From Venatoribacter cucullus (GTDB lineage: Bacteria; Pseudomonadota; Gammaproteobacteria; Pseudomonadales; Oceanobacteraceae), in assembly GCF_016132445.1 (NCBI RefSeq), contig NZ_CP046056.1:2287501-2351500 (forward strand): 64,000 nucleotides of DNA. Reading direction: 5' to 3'. Position 1 is the stretch's first letter, and the number at the start of each line of letters is the position of its first letter. The position numbers were made by a program, and so were the translations under genes. Positions 37,760 through 48,219 of this stretch are shown here, piece by piece. The notes beneath the pieces are model-generated. The model did no database searches, was not told where the DNA came from, and saw only the letters and a list, made by a program, of their open reading frames with translations.

Positions 37760-37771
37760 AGGAGTTCTCCT
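37760..37771 (-). promoter_or_regulatory. csrA: Palindromic ribosome-binding site of csrA
   Basis: The bases directly before the csrA ATG read AGGAGAACTCCT, a perfect 12-base palindrome that includes the Shine-Dalgarno core. It could fold into a short hairpin (AGGA/TCCT, loop GAAC) or dimerise, and it contains a GGA motif of the kind CsrA binds. Autoregulation is plausible. Confidence 0.5.
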
Positions 37772-37887
37772 GAAGTTCCTGTTCTGTCTAGGGGTGCTGT
37801 GTGGCCTTACGGCCGATTCCCATTTCCCAACCTCAGTATTGACCACTTTTGGCGGCCATGATTGAGAATCCTGAGAACTTTTAGTTA

Positions 37888-37920
37888 TTAAAGAACACCC
37901 AATCATTGAGTGTTCTTTAA
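37888..37920 (-). terminator. Palindrome between lysC and csrA
   Basis: TTAAAGAACAC and GTGTTCTTTAA pair around an 11-base partly complementary centre, 20 bases past the lysC stop. The U-tail is short, so it is a weak terminator or attenuator. Confidence 0.6.
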
Positions 37921-37939
37921 CAACGTCCGGACTGCTGGT

Positions 37940-39172
37940 TTAACCGGTTACGGTTTCTGCATCCAGGCCAAAGGCTGTGTGCAGAGCGCGAACCGCCAGT
38001 TCCAGATACTTTTCCGCGATAACCACAGAGATTTTGATCTCAGAGGTGGTGATCGCCAGAATATTAATGTTTTCGTCCGCCAGTACCTTGAACATTTTAC
38101 TGGCGACACCCGCGTGTGAACGCATGCCCACACCCACCATAGACACTTTGCAGATGTCATCGGTGCCGCTGACTTCACGGGCATTCAGTTCATTGGACAC
38201 GTTGTTCAGGATGGTCAGGGCTTTTTTGTAATCGCCACGGTTCACGGTAAAGGTGAAATCGGTGGTGCCATCGTCGGATACGTTCTGGACGATCATATCC
38301 ACTTCTACATTGGCATCACTCACCGGGCCAAGAATACGCGAGGCCACACCCGGAATATCCGGTACGCCTTTAACGGTGATTTTTGCTTCGTCGCGATTGA
38401 ACGCGATACCTGAAATTACTGGATTTTCCACGGAGCCCATCTCCTCCATTGTGATCAATGTGCCGTTACCTTCCTTCAGCGAGGAAAGTACACGCAGCGG
38501 TACTTTGTACTTACCGGCAAATTCTACTGAACGGATCTGCAACACTTTTGAACCCAGGCTGGCCATTTCCAGCATTTCTTCAAAGGTTACCTGTTCCATG
38601 CGGCGGGCTGCCGGAACCACACGCGGATCGGTGGTATACACACCATCCACGTCGGTATAAATCTGGCATTCATCCGCTTTCAGGGCTGCCGCCAGCGCCA
38701 CGCCGGTGGTATCAGAACCGCCACGGCCCAGCGTCGTAATGTTGTTGTCACTGTCGATGCCCTGGAAACCGGCCACAATCACAATGCCACCGGCGTCCAG
38801 CACTTTGCGCATGCCGTCGGTTTCAATGTCTTCGATGCGGGCCTTCATAAAGGCGCTGTCGGTTTTAATGCCAACCTGCCAGCCGGTAAAAGAACGGGCC
38901 ATAATGCCACGCTTCTGCAGCGCCATTGCCAGCAGTGCAATGGTGACCTGCTCGCCGGTCGAAACCAGCACGTCCATTTCACGCGGGTCGGGGGACTCGG
39001 TAATGCCTTTTGCCAGAGCGATCAGACGATTGGTTTCACCGCTCATTGCCGACACTGCCACCACCAGCTGGTGACCAGCATCGTGGAAAGATTTCAGCTT
39101 GTCAGCAACAGCTTCGATACGTTCGATGGAACCAACGGAAGTGCCGCCGTATTTCTGTACGTATAACGCCAT
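37940..39172 (-). CDS. lysC: Aspartate kinase LysC
   Basis: LysC phosphorylates aspartate, the first step to lysine, threonine and methionine. The 410-residue product has the kinase start MALYVQKYGGTSVGS and two C-terminal ACT domains (from about residue 265) for feedback control by lysine/threonine. It lies between alaS and csrA, as in Pseudomonas. Confidence 0.97.
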   Translation of the reverse strand: MALYVQKYGGTSVGSIERIEAVADKLKSFHDAGHQLVVAVSAMSGETNRLIALAKGITESPDPREMDVLVSTGEQVTIALLAMALQKRGIMARSFTGWQVGIKTDSAFMKARIEDIETDGMRKVLDAGGIVIVAGFQGIDSDNNITTLGRGGSDTTGVALAAALKADECQIYTDVDGVYTTDPRVVPAARRMEQVTFEEMLEMASLGSKVLQIRSVEFAGKYKVPLRVLSSLKEGNGTLITMEEMGSVENPVISGIAFNRDEAKITVKGVPDIPGVASRILGPVSDANVEVDMIVQNVSDDGTTDFTFTVNRGDYKKALTILNNVSNELNAREVSGTDDICKVSMVGVGMRSHAGVASKMFKVLADENINILAITTSEIKISVVIAEKYLELAVRALHTAFGLDAETVTG

Positions 39173-39317
39173 GATGTGTCTTACTGGGGTTGACTGAAGA
39201 AAGGGCGCTCATTAAACAACAAATGCCCGGTACTGGAAAGCAGACAGAGCCTGCAACGGCCGGGGAAATTCAGGATGCACTGTTGCTGTGCATCCTGATA
39301 TCCGCCCGCCTGATTTT

Positions 39318-41951
39318 TTACGCGGACAATGCAGCTTCAGCCCAACGGCTGAAGGCCGCCAGTGCATCGTCAATACCGGCGGCGTTCTGACCGCCAGCCT
39401 GGGCCATTTCCGGCTTACCGCCGCCACGGCCATCCACGTATGGCGCGCATTCTTTTACCGCATCGCCGGCTTTGGCTTTGCCGATCAGGTCTTTGGTGAC
39501 ACCAGCCAGCAACGTCACTTTACCGTCGGCGTCGGAGGCCAGCATGATCAGCGCCGAACCCAGCTTGTTTTTCAGCTGATCCAGCGTAGTGCGCAGCGCA
39601 TCCACATCGGCACCGTCCAGACGGGCGGCCAGCACGTTCACACCGTGAATGTCTTTAGCGTTAGCTGCCAGGTCGGAACCGGCGCTGGACGCCAGTTTGG
39701 ATTTCAGCGCATCCAGCTCTTTTTCCAGCTGACGGCTGCGGGCAATCAGCTGCTCGACTTTGTCGCCGACGTTATCAGCGCTGCCTTTCAGAGCACGGGC
39801 AATGCTGTTCAGCGTGGCTTCTTCACGGGCAATGTAATCCAGCGCCGCCTGACCTACGACGGCTTCAATACGACGGATACCCGCCGCGATGCCGCTTTCG
39901 GAACTGATTTTCAGCAGACCGATATCGCCAGTGCGTTTGGCGTGGGTACCGCCGCACAGCTCAACGGAGAAGTTGTCCACACCCATGGAGAGTACGCGCA
40001 CTTCGTCGTCGTATTTTTCACCAAACAGTGCCATGGCGCCGGATTCACGGGCGTCGTCGATGTTCATCAGACGGGTGGTCACTTCGGTATTAGCGCGGAT
40101 CTGGCTGTTCACAATGGTTTCAATCTGCGCGATTTCTTCCGGCTTCACGCCTTCCAGATGCGAGAAGTCAAAACGCAGTTTGTCGTACGTCACCAGCGAG
40201 CCTTTCTGGCTCACGTGCTCGCCCAGCACTTTGCGCAGCGCGGCGTGCAGCAGGTGGGTCGCCGAGTGGTGAATGGCTGTAGACTGACGTTTTTCAGCAT
40301 CGACGCTGGCGGTCAGCTGGTCGCCAACTTTCACACTGCCTTCCACCAGCACGCCTTTGTGCAGATGGTTTTTACCTTCTTTGCTGGTGTCCTTCACCTG
40401 GAACACCACGCCATTGGCTTTCAGGAAACCGGTATCGCCGGCCTGACCACCGCTTTCGGCGTAGAAGGCGGTTTCGTCCAGCACCAGAATGGCTTCGTCG
40501 CCAGCATTTAGCTGCTCAACGGCAACGCCGTCTTTAAACAGAGCTTTCACCGCGCCGGTGTTTTCCAACTGGGTATAACCGAGGAATTCAGTGCTGCCAT
40601 CGATCTCCAGACCTTTGCCGTAATTGCCGGCAAAGTTGCCAGCGGCACGGGCCATTTCCCGTTGTTTGTCCATGGCGGCGTTAAAGCCGTCTTCGTCAAC
40701 TTTCAGGTCGCGTTCACGGGCCACGTCGGCAGTGAGGTCAAACGGGAAACCGTAGGTGTCGTAGAGTTTGAAGGCGGTTTCACCGGGAATGGTGTCGCCT
40801 TTCAGACCGGCAATGGCTTCATTCAGAATGCCCATGCCTTTATCCAGGGTTTTGGCGAACTGCTCTTCTTCCAGACGCAGCACTTTCTGCACGTGCGCAG
40901 TCAGCGTCACCAGCTCCGGGTAAGCATCCCCCATCTGTTCGGCCAGCGCCGGTACCAGTTTATGGAAGAAGCCCAGCGGCGCGCCCAGCATGTGACCGTG
41001 GCGAATGGCGCGACGGATGATACGGCGCAGCACGTAGCCGCGACCTTCGTTAGAGGGCAGCACGCCGTCCACAATTAAGAAGCTGGTGGAACGGATATGG
41101 TCAGCGATTACGCGCAGCGATTTGTTTTCGCTGTCTTTGCAGCCGGTCAGTTCACCAGCGGCTTTCAGCAACGCCTGGAACAGGTCGATTTCGTAGTTGC
41201 TGTGCACGCCCTGCATAATGGCCGAGATACGCTCGAGGCCCATGCCGGTGTCTACCGAGGGCTTCGGCAGTGGAATCATGTCGCCGTTTTCTTTGCGCTC
41301 GAACTGCATGAACACGTTGTTCCAGATCTCGATAAACCGGTCGCCGTCTTCTTCCGGTGATCCCGGTGGGCCGCCCCAGATGTGTTCGCCGTGATCGTAG
41401 AAAATTTCGGTACAGGGACCGCACGGGCCAGTATCGCCCATGGCCCAGAAGTTATCGGAGGCGTAACGGGCGCCTTTGTTGTCACCGATACGAACGATCT
41501 TATCGGCCGGCACGCCCACCTGTTTGTTCCAGATGTCGTAGGCTTCGTCGTCTTCGGCGTACACCGTTACCATCAGCTTTTCAGTCGGCAGGTTCAGCCA
41601 CTGCGGTGAGGTCAGAAATTCCCAGGCAAACTTAATGGCGTCTTCTTTGAAGTAATCACCAAAGCTGAAGTTACCCAGCATTTCAAAGAAGGTGTGGTGG
41701 CGCGCGGTATAACCGACGTTTTCCAGATCGTTGTGCTTACCACCGGCGCGCACACAGCGCTGCGACGACGTCGCGCGGGTGTAGCTGCGCTGGTCTTTGC
41801 CGAGGAAGCAGTCTTTAAACTGCACCATGCCGGCATTGGTAAACAGCAGCGTCGGATCGTTGCCGGGAATCAGCGGGCTGGATGGCACCACTTCGTGGCC
41901 TTTGGAGGCGAAATAATCAAGGAATGCCTTGCGAATGTCAGAGCTTTTCAT
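39318..41951 (-). CDS. alaS: Alanyl-tRNA synthetase
   Basis: AlaS charges tRNA-Ala and edits misacylated Ser/Gly. In the 877-residue product the class II core occupies the first 250 residues. The editing domain carries the zinc-binding [11 protein letters not shown] motif (about residues 563-573) and the [13 protein letters not shown] motif (about 665-677). The C-terminal C-Ala domain is glycine-rich ([16 protein letters not shown]). Strong antisense open frames inside it are shadows. Confidence 0.98.
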   Translation of the reverse strand: MKSSDIRKAFLDYFASKGHEVVPSSPLIPGNDPTLLFTNAGMVQFKDCFLGKDQRSYTRATSSQRCVRAGGKHNDLENVGYTARHHTFFEMLGNFSFGDYFKEDAIKFAWEFLTSPQWLNLPTEKLMVTVYAEDDEAYDIWNKQVGVPADKIVRIGDNKGARYASDNFWAMGDTGPCGPCTEIFYDHGEHIWGGPPGSPEEDGDRFIEIWNNVFMQFERKENGDMIPLPKPSVDTGMGLERISAIMQGVHSNYEIDLFQALLKAAGELTGCKDSENKSLRVIADHIRSTSFLIVDGVLPSNEGRGYVLRRIIRRAIRHGHMLGAPLGFFHKLVPALAEQMGDAYPELVTLTAHVQKVLRLEEEQFAKTLDKGMGILNEAIAGLKGDTIPGETAFKLYDTYGFPFDLTADVARERDLKVDEDGFNAAMDKQREMARAAGNFAGNYGKGLEIDGSTEFLGYTQLENTGAVKALFKDGVAVEQLNAGDEAILVLDETAFYAESGGQAGDTGFLKANGVVFQVKDTSKEGKNHLHKGVLVEGSVKVGDQLTASVDAEKRQSTAIHHSATHLLHAALRKVLGEHVSQKGSLVTYDKLRFDFSHLEGVKPEEIAQIETIVNSQIRANTEVTTRLMNIDDARESGAMALFGEKYDDEVRVLSMGVDNFSVELCGGTHAKRTGDIGLLKISSESGIAAGIRRIEAVVGQAALDYIAREEATLNSIARALKGSADNVGDKVEQLIARSRQLEKELDALKSKLASSAGSDLAANAKDIHGVNVLAARLDGADVDALRTTLDQLKNKLGSALIMLASDADGKVTLLAGVTKDLIGKAKAGDAVKECAPYVDGRGGGKPEMAQAGGQNAAGIDDALAAFSRWAEAALSA

Positions 41952-42076
41952 ACGGCTGCGGGTATCCGGAAGCGGTTGAAGTTCAGAAAGGCCCGAGTAT
42001 AGCGGTTTGCAACGGTGCCGCCGAGACCCTGCGCCGTTCTTTCGCCATGCTTTATCGGCCTGATAAGTAAATTCAC

Positions 42077-42106
42077 TTGACCTTTGGACTAAAAAATAAC
42101 TATATA
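42077..42106 (+). promoter_or_regulatory. Sigma-70 promoter for the DUF2892 gene
   Basis: TTGACC, an 18-base AT-rich spacer, and TATATA. The following ATATAAGCATATTCTAATTTA is AT-rich and imperfectly symmetrical and could be an operator of the ArsR/BigR kind often found with DUF2892 genes. That last point is inference. Confidence 0.6.
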
Positions 42107-42138
42107 AGCATATTCTAATTTAGAGAAAGGTAATGTTT

Positions 42139-42342
42139 ATGAACGTTGATCGCTTAGTCTTTGCTTTTGCTGGCCTGATGATTCTGGTTTCCCTGGGCTT
42201 GTCTCAGGTACACAGCGTTTACTGGCTGTGGTTCACCGCTTTTATCGGCCTGAATATGTTCCAGGCCGCCTTTACCGGCTTCTGCCCGCTGGCCAAAATC
42301 CTGAAGGCTGTGGGCATCAAACCCGGTAATGCCTTTAATTAA
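42139..42342 (+). CDS. DUF2892-family small membrane protein
   Basis: This is a 67-residue protein with two membrane helices ([15 protein letters not shown] and a second ending before FCPLAKIL), matching the DUF2892 family found alone or fused to rhodaneses (YgaP). Its single conserved Cys lies in the GFCPL motif after helix 2. I choose the second ATG (MNVDRL), because GAAAGG is eight bases before it and only two before the first ATG. Confidence 0.85.
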   Translation: MNVDRLVFAFAGLMILVSLGLSQVHSVYWLWFTAFIGLNMFQAAFTGFCPLAKILKAVGIKPGNAFN

Positions 42343-42356
42343 TACCCCAGCCATGC

Positions 42357-42382
42357 GGCCTTACCTAATCCGGGGTAAGGCC
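42357..42382 (+). terminator. Hairpin after the DUF2892 gene
   Basis: GGCCTTACC and GGTAAGGCC form a perfect nine-base stem with an eight-base loop, 15 bases past the stop. No T-run follows. Confidence 0.55.
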
Positions 42383-42475
42383 ACATGATGGCGGGATCCA
42401 ACCCCCAAACCCTCTTCGCTCTGCCGCTATAATCCCGCCGCCTCCTGATATCTGAGGCCCGCTACCGGAGGGGTT

Positions 42476-43426
42476 ATGCGTTTTCTTATTTTCTGCACCG
42501 CTTTTTTTCTGTCAGCCTTCAGCCATGCCAGTGACTGGCAGGACTACCCGCCTGTTCTGCCGTCATTTGATTATGCCGGCGAGCGCCTGCAACAACACTG
42601 GCCGCAACTGAATCTGGGTACCGCTCAGCCCTGGCCGGATACCGATTTTTTCTACAGCATGCTGCAGCAATTTCCGCAATTACGCGAATACAGCCTGAAT
42701 CTGGCCCGCCAGCCCGGCGCCCACCCGGCCCTGCAAGCCTTATTGCAGGATGATCTGCAGCCTCTGGCCGCAGCCACTCAACAAGTCTGGCGGCTGCATT
42801 ATCAGGGCCAGTTTCAGCAAGCCTATGAGCTGGGTATGCAGCTTGGTCCGGCCGGTGCTGTGCCGGCCCTGTACGCCAAACTGATGCACGCTGCTCTGCT
42901 GACCAATGACCCTGAGCGTAAATTAACCCTGTTCCGCGAAGCGGCGGCAGAATCGGAACGTCTGCTGCCACTGGCCCCCGACTACGCCTTTGCAGAATTC
43001 GGCCTGCACTATGCCCGGGCGCGGATTCTGGAATTACTGGACACCGGCGCCGCCAGCAGCAGTGGTTTTCTGGGCTCAACTAAAAATGCCCTGCAGGAAC
43101 TGAGCGAACGCTACCCGGAGCAGGCGCTGTATCCGGCCGGCCTCGGTGGCGTACAGGCCGGTATCGTTGAACGGGTGGGCTCGTTTGTTGGCCGCCTCAC
43201 CTACGGCGCCACCGAAAGCCGCGCCATAGCCGCCTTTGAACAGGCCCTGTTGTTACAACCCGGGCTGCCGGTTATTTATCAGGAATTCAGCACGGCACTG
43301 GCCCGTCTGAATGCCAGCAAGTACCATCAGCGCATACAGGAGCTGCTGCAGCGCTGTGTTGAGCTGCCGGTCTACAGTGCCGAAGAAGCCCTCAATCAGG
43401 CCCGTTGCGCAGCCCGGCTTCAATAA
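42476..43426 (+). CDS. Exported helical-repeat (TPR-like) protein of unknown function
   Basis: This 316-residue protein has a signal peptide ending at SHA (about residue 18). The rest is almost entirely helical with TPR-like pairs (WRLHYQGQFQQAYELGMQLG; RAIAAFEQALLLQPGLPVIYQEFS). A single Cys pair occurs near the end (CVEL ... RCAARL). I do not recognise a function. GGAGGGG gives a strong ribosome-binding site. The next small membrane gene starts 18 bases after its stop. Confidence 0.75.
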   Translation: MRFLIFCTAFFLSAFSHASDWQDYPPVLPSFDYAGERLQQHWPQLNLGTAQPWPDTDFFYSMLQQFPQLREYSLNLARQPGAHPALQALLQDDLQPLAAATQQVWRLHYQGQFQQAYELGMQLGPAGAVPALYAKLMHAALLTNDPERKLTLFREAAAESERLLPLAPDYAFAEFGLHYARARILELLDTGAASSSGFLGSTKNALQELSERYPEQALYPAGLGGVQAGIVERVGSFVGRLTYGATESRAIAAFEQALLLQPGLPVIYQEFSTALARLNASKYHQRIQELLQRCVELPVYSAEEALNQARCAARLQ

Positions 43427-43444
43427 CCGTTACGGTACTGCTTA

Positions 43445-43663
43445 ATGATTAATCCCTGGGTTCTGGCCGCCATGGTTCCCGCCATGGTGGTTTTAATGTT
43501 GCAACTGGCCATCGGGCCTTTTGGCCACATTAAATTTATTCACTGGCATTTGCGCTGGAAGCAACTGCCGGCAGCCATCCGCCAGCCCTTAATCACGTTG
43601 GCCATCCTGATGTTGCTGGCTGGCGGCACCCATTTACTGGGGTTCTGGCAGATGCCGGAGTAA
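43445..43663 (+). CDS. Small membrane protein, hypothetical
   Basis: This 72-residue protein has two hydrophobic segments (about residues 5-25 and 48-68) and a basic loop (HWHLRWKQLP) between them. No family is recognised. The ribosome-binding site is weak, but coding bias and the position right after the TPR-like gene support it as part of the same unit. Confidence 0.6.
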   Translation: MINPWVLAAMVPAMVVLMLQLAIGPFGHIKFIHWHLRWKQLPAAIRQPLITLAILMLLAGGTHLLGFWQMPE

Positions 43664-43708
43664 CCCCGCAACCCCGATGGTTACCGCCAATAATAATAAC
43701 GAGGCGCC

Positions 43709-44599
43709 ATGAACATTCTGACCATTCACAACCAGGACATTGCCCTGCAGGTACGCGAGGCCGGCCCCGCCGACGGTGAGCTGATGATTCTGCTGCACGG
43801 CTTTCCCGAATGCTGGAACACCTGGCGCCACCAGATTGAACCGCTGGCCGCCGCGGGTTTCCGGGTCTGCGTACCGGATATGCGCGGTTACGGCGAATCG
43901 TCCAAGCCGGATGATTACCGCCGTTATCACCTGAACGAACTGATCACCGACATTGAAGCCCTGCGCCAGCATTACGGCCGTGAGCGCTTTCATCTGGCCG
44001 GCCACGACTGGGGCGCAGCGGTGGCCTGGTGGTATGCCCTGCACCATGAACAACATCTGGCCAGCCTCAGTATTCTGAACGTGCCGCACCCCTTTACCTT
44101 TCTCAGCAAACTGAAAAGCAGCCCGCTGCAGATGCTGAAAAGCTGGTACATCTTTTATTTTCAGCTGCCCTGGCTGCCGGAATGGGGCATGCGCCTGTTT
44201 AACTACGGTTTCCTGCGGCTGGTGCTGAAAGCCAGCTCCACTGCTGGTGCTTACAACGAAGAAGATTTCCATAATTTACGGCACAGCTGGCAACAACCCG
44301 GCTGCCTGACGGCCATGGTGAATTATTACCGCGCCATGCTGCGCCACATTCAGTTGCCAGCACAGGATGGCCGGCTGCAGGTACCGACGCAGATTTTATG
44401 GGGCGAGCGGGATTTAGCCTTAAGCCTGCAATCGGCCCACGACAGTGCGGCGTTTCTGGCGCACGGCGAATTAATTACCTACCCCGATGCCACCCACTGG
44501 CTGGCGCACGACAAACCGGAAGAAGTCAGCCAGCGGCTGATCGGCCACTGCCGCGCCAATCCGCTTGCAGCCCCGTTACAAACCACTAAATCCCTCTGA
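43709..44599 (+). CDS. Alpha/beta hydrolase, epoxide-hydrolase-like
   Basis: This 296-residue alpha/beta hydrolase has an HGFPE oxyanion motif (30-34), nucleophile Asp100 in [13 protein letters not shown] and a catalytic His in DATHWLAHD near residue 272. Asp as the nucleophile points to epoxide hydrolase or haloalkane dehalogenase chemistry rather than esterase. HGFPE and the cap domain sequence favour an epoxide hydrolase. GAGG lies eight bases before the ATG. It is a separate unit from ndh, which has its own promoter. Confidence 0.87.
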   Translation: MNILTIHNQDIALQVREAGPADGELMILLHGFPECWNTWRHQIEPLAAAGFRVCVPDMRGYGESSKPDDYRRYHLNELITDIEALRQHYGRERFHLAGHDWGAAVAWWYALHHEQHLASLSILNVPHPFTFLSKLKSSPLQMLKSWYIFYFQLPWLPEWGMRLFNYGFLRLVLKASSTAGAYNEEDFHNLRHSWQQPGCLTAMVNYYRAMLRHIQLPAQDGRLQVPTQILWGERDLALSLQSAHDSAAFLAHGELITYPDATHWLAHDKPEEVSQRLIGHCRANPLAAPLQTTKSL

Positions 44600-44611
44600 A
44601 TTTCAGGGGCA

Positions 44612-44640
44612 TAACAATACCCCAGCTACTTCCGTATAAT
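44612..44640 (+). promoter_or_regulatory. Candidate ndh promoter
   Basis: TAACAA, 17 bases, then a perfect TATAAT, about 30 bases before the ndh start. Confidence 0.5.
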
Positions 44641-44670
44641 GCCGGCAATTTATTTTCCAACGGAGCAGCT

Positions 44671-45954
44671 ATGCATCGCATCGTAATTGTCGGCGGTGGC
44701 GCAGGCGGGCTCGAACTCGCTACCCGCCTGGGCCGTAAACTGGGCCGCCGCGGTAAAGCGCAGATCGAACTGATTGACGCCAACACCACTCACCTGTGGA
44801 AACCCCTGCTGCATGAAGTCGCCACCGGTGCGCTGGATTCCGGCATCGACGAACTGAACTATCTGGCCCACGGCCGCCGCCACGGTTTTCATTTTCAGCT
44901 GGGACGAATGCGCCACCTCGACCGCGAGCAGAAAGAAGTGGTACTGGCCGCCATTAAAGACGAACAAGGCGACGTACTGGTGCCGGAACGGCGTATCGGT
45001 TACGACACCCTGGTGATTGCCATCGGCAGCATTACCAACGATTTCGGTACGCCCGGGGCGCAGGAACATTGCTTCTTTCTCGATAACCGCCGCCAGGCCG
45101 AACGCTTTCACCAGACCTTATTGCGTGAATTTCTGCGCGCCAACGCCGGCAGCGCAGAACCCGCCGGGCTGGATATCGGCATTGTCGGTGCCGGTGCTAC
45201 CGGCGTGGAATTATCGGCCGAGCTGTACAACACCGCCGAAGTGCTGGTGAGCTATGGTGAAGAAAAACTGAATCCCGGCAATCTGCGCGTGCATCTTATC
45301 GAGGCTGGCGAGCGCATTCTGCCGGCTCTGCCACCGCGCTTATCCGCTTCGGCCAAGCGTGAACTGGAAAATCTGGGCGTAACTGTTCATACCCAGACCC
45401 TGGTGACCGAAGTATCGGAACAGGGTTTTCACACCAAAGACGGCCAGATCATTCCGGCGCGGATGCGGGTATGGGCAGCCGGGGTACGGGCGCAGGGGTT
45501 TTTAACCAATCTGGGCCTGGAAACCAACCGCGCCAACCAACTGGTGGTTAACGCCAGCCTGCAAACGGCTGATCCGTCCATTTTTGCTATGGGAGATTGT
45601 GCCTGTGTGCTGCAGGACGGCAAACCCGTACCGCCACGCGCTCAGGCCGCGCACCAGCAAGCCAGCCATTTGTATCTGGCCTTGCAGGCACAGCTGAAAC
45701 AACAACCTCTGCCCACCTTCACTTACCGTGATAAAGGCTCGCTGGTTTCGCTCAGCCGTTACAGTACGGTCGGCAGTCTGATGGGGAATCTGACCAAAGG
45801 CTCGATGATGATTGAAGGCCGGCTGGCGCGCATTGTGTATGTATCGCTATACCGGCTGCATCAGATTGCCCTGCACGGTTACTGGCATACGCTGCTGCTG
45901 AGTCTGGTTGGGCACATCAATAAAGTGATCCGGCCACGACTGAAACTGCATTAA
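44671..45954 (+). CDS. ndh: Type II NADH dehydrogenase (NDH-2)
   Basis: This is a single-subunit, non-proton-pumping NADH:quinone oxidoreductase of 427 residues. Two Rossmann motifs are seen: [18 protein letters not shown] for FAD at the start and [15 protein letters not shown] for NADH near residue 171. The FAD-binding FAMGDCA motif is near residue 309. The C-terminal 50 residues form an amphipathic/hydrophobic tail typical of membrane attachment. Confidence 0.93.
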   Translation: MHRIVIVGGGAGGLELATRLGRKLGRRGKAQIELIDANTTHLWKPLLHEVATGALDSGIDELNYLAHGRRHGFHFQLGRMRHLDREQKEVVLAAIKDEQGDVLVPERRIGYDTLVIAIGSITNDFGTPGAQEHCFFLDNRRQAERFHQTLLREFLRANAGSAEPAGLDIGIVGAGATGVELSAELYNTAEVLVSYGEEKLNPGNLRVHLIEAGERILPALPPRLSASAKRELENLGVTVHTQTLVTEVSEQGFHTKDGQIIPARMRVWAAGVRAQGFLTNLGLETNRANQLVVNASLQTADPSIFAMGDCACVLQDGKPVPPRAQAAHQQASHLYLALQAQLKQQPLPTFTYRDKGSLVSLSRYSTVGSLMGNLTKGSMMIEGRLARIVYVSLYRLHQIALHGYWHTLLLSLVGHINKVIRPRLKLH

Positions 45955-45978
45955 TAACCGGGTTTTTCGCGGGAAAAA

Positions 45979-46494
45979 TCAGTCCCAGCCGGGGCTGATT
46001 TCATCGTCAGACAGAGAACCATGCGGATCGCCAGCGGCGGCCAGCTGTTCCAGTGCATAACGGATATGGTCGGCATTAAAACCGCGCTGGGCCAGATGCC
46101 GGTAAATACGGGCTTTTTGTTTGATATCGCTAAGGTCGGCGCCGGAGAATTTGCGCAGCGCCAGTTGCGCGGCCCGTTCCTGCCAATCGGTATCCAGGGC
46201 GGCTACCGCAGTGCGGGCATCGGCAATGCCTTTCTGCTGTAATTCCTGCGTCAATCGCAGCGGGCCATAACGGTCGCTGCGGCTGTGCAGAAAAGCATCG
46301 GTAAAACGTTCATCCGATTGCCAGCGCCGTTCGGCCATATCGTCCAGCACGGCGGTTAAATCATCGGCACTGGCCGCTTTGGGCTGCAGCTTACGCTGCA
46401 GTTCCAGGCGGGAATAATCGCGCCGTGACAGCAGGTCAATAACGGCCTGCCGCAGTCCGGCGCGATCCAGCGGCTCAGGCTTCGGCTTCTTCAT
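45979..46494 (-). CDS. recX: Regulatory protein RecX
   Basis: RecX binds RecA filaments and limits their activity. This is a 171-residue, all-helical protein with the repeated three-helix motifs ([33 protein letters not shown]). The chosen start, MKKPKPEP, lies 20 bases inside the end of recA. An ATG eight codons earlier is possible. Co-transcribed with recA and thus SOS-controlled. Confidence 0.93.
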   Translation of the reverse strand: MKKPKPEPLDRAGLRQAVIDLLSRRDYSRLELQRKLQPKAASADDLTAVLDDMAERRWQSDERFTDAFLHSRSDRYGPLRLTQELQQKGIADARTAVAALDTDWQERAAQLALRKFSGADLSDIKQKARIYRHLAQRGFNADHIRYALEQLAAAGDPHGSLSDDEISPGWD

Positions 46495-47515
46495 CCACCA
46501 CGCTTTCGATATCGCCACCCTTCACCTGCACGGTCAGCAACTGGGCACGGATCTGGTCTTCAATTTCTTTGGCCAGCTCTTTGTGCTCTTCCAGGTACTG
46601 CGCCGCATTGGCTTTGCCCTGACCGATCTTGTCACCCTTGTAGCTGTACCAGGCACCGGATTTATCGACCAGATTGCACTTAACCCCCAGGTCGATGACT
46701 TCGCCCATGTGGTAAATGCCCTGACCGTACATAATCTGGAATTCGGCCTGTTTAAACGGCGGCGACACTTTGTTTTTAACCACTTTGACGCGGGTTTCGT
46801 TACCCACCACTTCATCACCCTGCTTCACCGAGCCGGTACGACGGATATCCAGACGCACCGAGGCGTAGAATTTCAGGGCGTTACCACCGGTGGTGGTTTC
46901 CGGGCTGCCGAACATCACGCCGATTTTCATGCGGATCTGGTTAATAAAGATCACCAGACAGTTGGCGTTTTTCACGTTACCGGTCAGTTTACGCAGCGCC
47001 TGTGACATTAAGCGGGCCTGCAGACCAACGTGGCTGTCGCCCATTTCGCCTTCAATTTCGGCTTTCGGTACCAGTGCCGCTACGGAGTCGACCACAATCA
47101 CGTCCACTGCACCGGAGCGCACCAGGCTGTCACAGATTTCCAGCGCCTGCTCACCGGTATCCGGCTGCGACACCAGCAAGGTATCCAGATCGACACCCAG
47201 CTTTTCGGCATACAGCGGATCCAGCGCGTGTTCGGCGTCGATAATGGCAACGGTTTTGCCCATTTTCTGCGCCTGCGCCATGGCCGACAGACACAGGGTG
47301 GTTTTACCGGAGCTTTCCGGACCGTAGATTTCCACGATACGGCCCATCGGCAGGCCACCAATACCAAGGGCGATATCCAGCCCCAGAGAGCCGGTAGAAA
47401 TGGCGGGAATGGCTTCGCGCGGTTGTTCGCCCATTTTCATAATGGCGCCTTTACCGAACTGACGTTCGATCTGGCTCAGGGCTGCGTCGAGGGCTTTCTG
47501 TTTGTTTGCGTCCAT
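46475..47515 (-). CDS. recA: Recombinase RecA
   Basis: RecA is the strand-exchange protein and LexA co-protease of the SOS response. The product has 346 residues and starts at [10 protein letters not shown], the family start. The Walker A motif GPESSGKTT, the [15 protein letters not shown] segment and the L2 loop with [16 protein letters not shown] are intact, as is the acidic C-terminus. A LexA box lies 72 bases upstream. Confidence 0.98.
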   Translation of the reverse strand: MDANKQKALDAALSQIERQFGKGAIMKMGEQPREAIPAISTGSLGLDIALGIGGLPMGRIVEIYGPESSGKTTLCLSAMAQAQKMGKTVAIIDAEHALDPLYAEKLGVDLDTLLVSQPDTGEQALEICDSLVRSGAVDVIVVDSVAALVPKAEIEGEMGDSHVGLQARLMSQALRKLTGNVKNANCLVIFINQIRMKIGVMFGSPETTTGGNALKFYASVRLDIRRTGSVKQGDEVVGNETRVKVVKNKVSPPFKQAEFQIMYGQGIYHMGEVIDLGVKCNLVDKSGAWYSYKGDKIGQGKANAAQYLEEHKELAKEIEDQIRAQLLTVQVKGGDIESVVDEEAEA

Positions 47516-47586
47516 CGCTCTGTCCTTCAGGTAATCAGCAGGGAACTGCGCTGTGGTTTTCAGTATCCAGTGCGGCAACAACAAAG

Positions 47587-47606
47587 CACTGTAAATTTAA
47601 CCAGTA
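47587..47606 (-). promoter_or_regulatory. LexA (SOS) box upstream of recA
   Basis: CTG-N10-CAG with an AT-rich centre and flanking A/T (CACTGTAAATTTAACCAGTA on the plus strand). It fits the gammaproteobacterial SOS consensus and is correctly placed for recA-recX. Confidence 0.85.
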
Positions 47607-47655
47607 TTTAAGCACAGCTTATTTCTGCCGCCAACCCTTCTTTTGCCTGATTTTT

Positions 47656-48141
47656 CTAACAAGCCAGAAACCGGCACAACCCCTGAATGCCATGCACCAC
47701 CGCCAAAGCCCGTACCTGCTGGCGGTTGCCGGGAAAATGACAGCATTCCACCAGCTGGTGGTCGGCGTTGCCCCAGGCAAACCACACCGTCCCCACGGGT
47801 TTTTCTGGCGAACCACCGCCGGGGCCGGCAATACCGCTGACCGCCACCGCCACATCCCCCAGGCTGTTATTCACCGCCCCGATCACCATAGCGCGCACGG
47901 TTTCCTCACTCACGGCACCATGCTGCTCAATAATGCCCGGCGGCACATTCAGGTAACGGATTTTGGCTTCGTTGGAGTAGGTCACAAAGCCGCATTCAAA
48001 CCAGCCGGAGCTGCCGGCCACATCGGTTAAAGCACTGGCAATACCACCGCCGGTACAGGATTCCGCCGTTACCACGCGCAGCCCACGGCTTTGCAGAATA
48101 TCGGCCAGCGCTTCAATTAATGGCTGTAATTCCGGTGTCAT
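47656..48141 (-). CDS. pncC: Nicotinamide-nucleotide amidase PncC (CinA C-terminal family)
   Basis: PncC deamidates NMN to nicotinate mononucleotide in the pyridine nucleotide cycle. The 161-residue product shows [37 protein letters not shown] and the conserved GNRQQVR. The start at MTPELQ follows GGGGAT. It precedes recA, as in many gammaproteobacteria, and is divergent from mutS. Confidence 0.94.
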   Translation of the reverse strand: MTPELQPLIEALADILQSRGLRVVTAESCTGGGIASALTDVAGSSGWFECGFVTYSNEAKIRYLNVPPGIIEQHGAVSEETVRAMVIGAVNNSLGDVAVAVSGIAGPGGGSPEKPVGTVWFAWGNADHQLVECCHFPGNRQQVRALAVVHGIQGLCRFLAC

Positions 48142-48219
48142 TTCAGTATCCCCACAGAATGCCCTACAATCCGCCCTCACTTTATCACGCCCATTCCCAG
48201 CCGGTCAGGATCGTTACCC

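Noticed and set aside
39288-40511. Long plus-strand open frame (about 407 codons) opposite alaS
   Set aside because: It lies wholly antisense to a complete, well-conserved alaS and has His/Gln/Phe/Val-rich composition typical of a reverse-complement shadow.
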